Of a stretch of DNA of 64,000 bases, positions 62,526 through 64,000 are shown in pieces (within the stretch, counting starts at the first letter, position 1; each line of letters opens with the position of its first letter). The stretch is from Chitinophagales bacterium. GTDB lineage: Bacteria > Bacteroidota > Bacteroidia > Chitinophagales > CAIOSU01. The notes under the pieces are model-generated. The model saw only the letters and a program-made list of their open reading frames with translations. It was not told the origin of the DNA and did no database searches. The stretch covers positions 1 to 64,000 of the forward strand of contig JBBDNB010000028.1 of the NCBI GenBank assembly GCA_040877935.1, read 5' to 3'. The position numbers and the translations under genes were made by a program.

Positions 62526-63350
62526 ATGACTGCATACAAAGAAGAACAAGTAAAAGACCTATCAAAAGAAAAATTTCATTATTTATTGGTCGAAACCAAA
62601 GACCATGTATTGACACTTACGCTCAATCGACCAAAGAAGAAAAACGCTATGAATCCGCAGTTTATGCGGGAAATTGTTTTTGCGCTGAATCATGCCAAAT
62701 ACAATAAATATATTTGGGTGGTGGTACTTCAAGCCAATGGCGATATATATACCGCAGGAGCGGATTTAAAGGCATTTGCCGGACAAACTACAGAAGACGA
62801 TTCCACAATTCCAGAAACAGAAGAAATGCCCGTTTTAGGTGATGCTTTCAAGCAATTGAACAAGCCCTGTATTGCCAAAGTCCACGCCAATGTATATGCC
62901 GGAGGACATTTGTTGATCTGTGGTTGTACGCATGTTTTAGCAGCAGAACAGGCTCTTTTCAGTCTGCCGGAAGTCAGGCGTGGTATCTGGCCCATGCAAG
63001 TAATGGCGAGCCTGGCACCCTTGATGAACGAGCGGGAATTGCTGGATTATTGTATGCGCGGTAAAACGATTGGTGCTGAAAAAGCAAAGGAACTCAACCT
63101 GGTTACGCAAGTCAGTAACAAAGATTGTCTAGACAATGATGTCAATGAATTGGTAGAAGAGCTCAAAACCTTTTCTCCTTCTGCCATTCGATTGGGACTG
63201 AAAGCCTGGCACGAAATGAAGGAAATCAATTCTGAAAAACAGCACGGCTATTTGCTGAATATGTTGCAGGAGATATTACAAACCAAAGATGCAGGCGAAG
63301 GACTTCAGGCATTTATGGAAAAAAGGGAGCCAAAGTGGACTGGGGAATAA
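62526..63350 (+). CDS. Enoyl-CoA hydratase/isomerase family protein
   Basis: 274 residues from the ATG at 62526; the open frame reaches back to 62412, but that region is part of the inverted repeat. The crotonase fold shows LTLTLNRPKKKNAMNPQFM, IYTAGADLKAFAG (the oxyanion hole), VYAGGHLLICGCTHVLAAE and LPEVRRGIWPMQVM. With the two carboxylase genes it may be a 3-methylglutaconyl-CoA hydratase of leucine breakdown, but substrate specificity cannot be told from the sequence. Confidence 0.85.
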   Translation: MTAYKEEQVKDLSKEKFHYLLVETKDHVLTLTLNRPKKKNAMNPQFMREIVFALNHAKYNKYIWVVVLQANGDIYTAGADLKAFAGQTTEDDSTIPETEEMPVLGDAFKQLNKPCIAKVHANVYAGGHLLICGCTHVLAAEQALFSLPEVRRGIWPMQVMASLAPLMNERELLDYCMRGKTIGAEKAKELNLVTQVSNKDCLDNDVNELVEELKTFSPSAIRLGLKAWHEMKEINSEKQHGYLLNMLQEILQTKDAGEGLQAFMEKREPKWTGE

Positions 63351-63562
63351 ATTTAAAAAAATTGCTTTCTTCCTTCAGGAATTAAGCTTTTCAAATAAAT
63401 TGTCGACAATTGTTTTAAACAAATCTGGGATTTTGTTATTTTAATGGAAATGTAATTCCATTGAAGATTGCAGCAAAAAACATATGGTTTACAAATTATT
63501 CCCAGTCGAATCTCGCTGTTTTCTGGCATTCTGAGCAATAAATAATTTCCGAATTCAGGTTA

Positions 63563-64000
63563 CTAAGAAACATGCTTCAAAGCCCTGAAATCTACCGGAA
63601 CTACTCGCGACACACCAGATTCTATCATGGTAACGCCATAGATAACATCCACGGCTGCCATGGTCTGTTTGTTGTGGGTGACCAATATGAACTGGGAATT
63701 TTTGGAAAAATCCGTAATGATGTCGTTGAATTTGCCAATATTGGCATCGTCCAAGGGAGCATCCACTTCATCGAGAATGCAAAATGGCGCAGGTTTTAGC
63801 AAATAAAGCGAAAATAGAATGGCCAGCGCTGTAAGCGACTTCTCCCCTCCCGATAACTGATCGATTACCTGTGGTCGTTTGCCCTTAGGTTTTGCCAAAA
63901 TATCAATTTTAGAATCCAGCGGATAATCGGGATCTGTGAGTGTCAAATCACAATCGTCTTCTTCCTGAAAAAGTGAGCGGAATACTTTCTGGAAATTTTG
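63563..64000 (-). CDS. smc: Chromosome segregation protein SMC, C-terminal part
   Basis: Partial: the gene runs off the right edge. The 145 visible residues are the C-terminal ATPase head: VFRSLFQEEDDCDLTLTD, the ABC signature QLSGGEKSLTALAILFSL, the Walker B CILDEVDAPLDD and the H-loop FILVTHNKQTM, then the end GVTMIESGVSRVVPVDF. SMC dimers with ScpA and ScpB organise the chromosome. The gap to the preceding convergent gene (63351-63562) holds only a small AATGGAA/TTCCATT inverted repeat. Confidence 0.95.
   Translation of the reverse strand, partial: QNFQKVFRSLFQEEDDCDLTLTDPDYPLDSKIDILAKPKGKRPQVIDQLSGGEKSLTALAILFSLYLLKPAPFCILDEVDAPLDDANIGKFNDIITDFSKNSQFILVTHNKQTMAAVDVIYGVTMIESGVSRVVPVDFRALKHVS

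Overview
The window looks like a chromosomal segment of a free-living, aerobic member of the Bacteroidota. Supporting signs are two large secreted proteins with type IX secretion (T9SS) C-terminal sorting domains, a PorE-like TPR/PD40/OmpA lipoprotein, several TAnnTTTG promoter -7 boxes of the Bacteroidota type, little visible Shine-Dalgarno sequence, a class II HMG-CoA reductase with a type 2 IPP isomerase, and moderately AT-rich DNA. I saw no rRNA, tRNA, CRISPR array, transposase or prophage. The genus cannot be told from the sequence.

Layout. 0-5 kb: a three-domain fusion (MMPL exporter, PlsC acyltransferase, methyltransferase) followed by a GT2-DUF2062 protein, a pair typical of aryl-polyene/flexirubin or lipid-export loci. 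5-7.7 kb: a UPF0175/DUF3368 toxin-antitoxin pair with a frameshifted toxin, short hairpin repeats and two small membrane-linked proteins. 7.8-10.8 kb: a CaiB-type racemase/CoA-transferase and an acyl-CoA dehydrogenase, each fused to an SCP2 lipid-binding domain. 10.9-17.3 kb: a strongly folded intergenic region, then folD, queE, the PorE-like protein, a broken membrane gene, truB and ribF. 17.3-25.8 kb: an Omp85-type barrel and an RND efflux operon (permease, adaptor, four-helix-bundle protein, TolC) riddled with a low-complexity repeat that runs into coding sequence.

25.8-43.4 kb is rich in redox, thiol and nitrosative-stress functions: a lipid-anchored DUF255 protein, three DsrE-like paralogues (one with an in-frame stop), a PoxB-like enzyme, an M20 amidohydrolase, alanine racemase, a peroxiredoxin-like protein, a GDCCVxC protein, a flavodoxin-like protein, an ergothioneine operon (egtB-egtD plus a racemase-like gene) and a nitric-oxide-defence cluster (Rrf2/NsrR-like regulator, group III truncated haemoglobin, RIC/YtfE, hemerythrin) with a clear operator overlapping its promoter.

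43.6-51.4 kb is the most striking block: HMG-CoA reductase, IPP isomerase, a membrane-anchored AraC regulator, a polyprenyl diphosphate synthase, a squalene epoxidase and a eukaryote-like squalene synthase. Together they point to 2,3-oxidosqualene and probably sterol synthesis, which is rare in bacteria; no oxidosqualene cyclase lies in the window. 52.8-58.3 kb holds two paralogous T9SS-secreted proteins sharing a 116-bp identical tract. 58.4-63.4 kb carries a methylcrotonyl-CoA-carboxylase-like pair and an enoyl-CoA hydratase (a leucine/isoprenoid acid degradation module), and the window ends inside smc.

Several intergenic regions hold palindromic or repeated DNA: a perfect 46-bp palindrome, a four-way-junction structure upstream of folD, a GC-rich interspersed repeat family and a 19-bp AT-rich inverted repeat.
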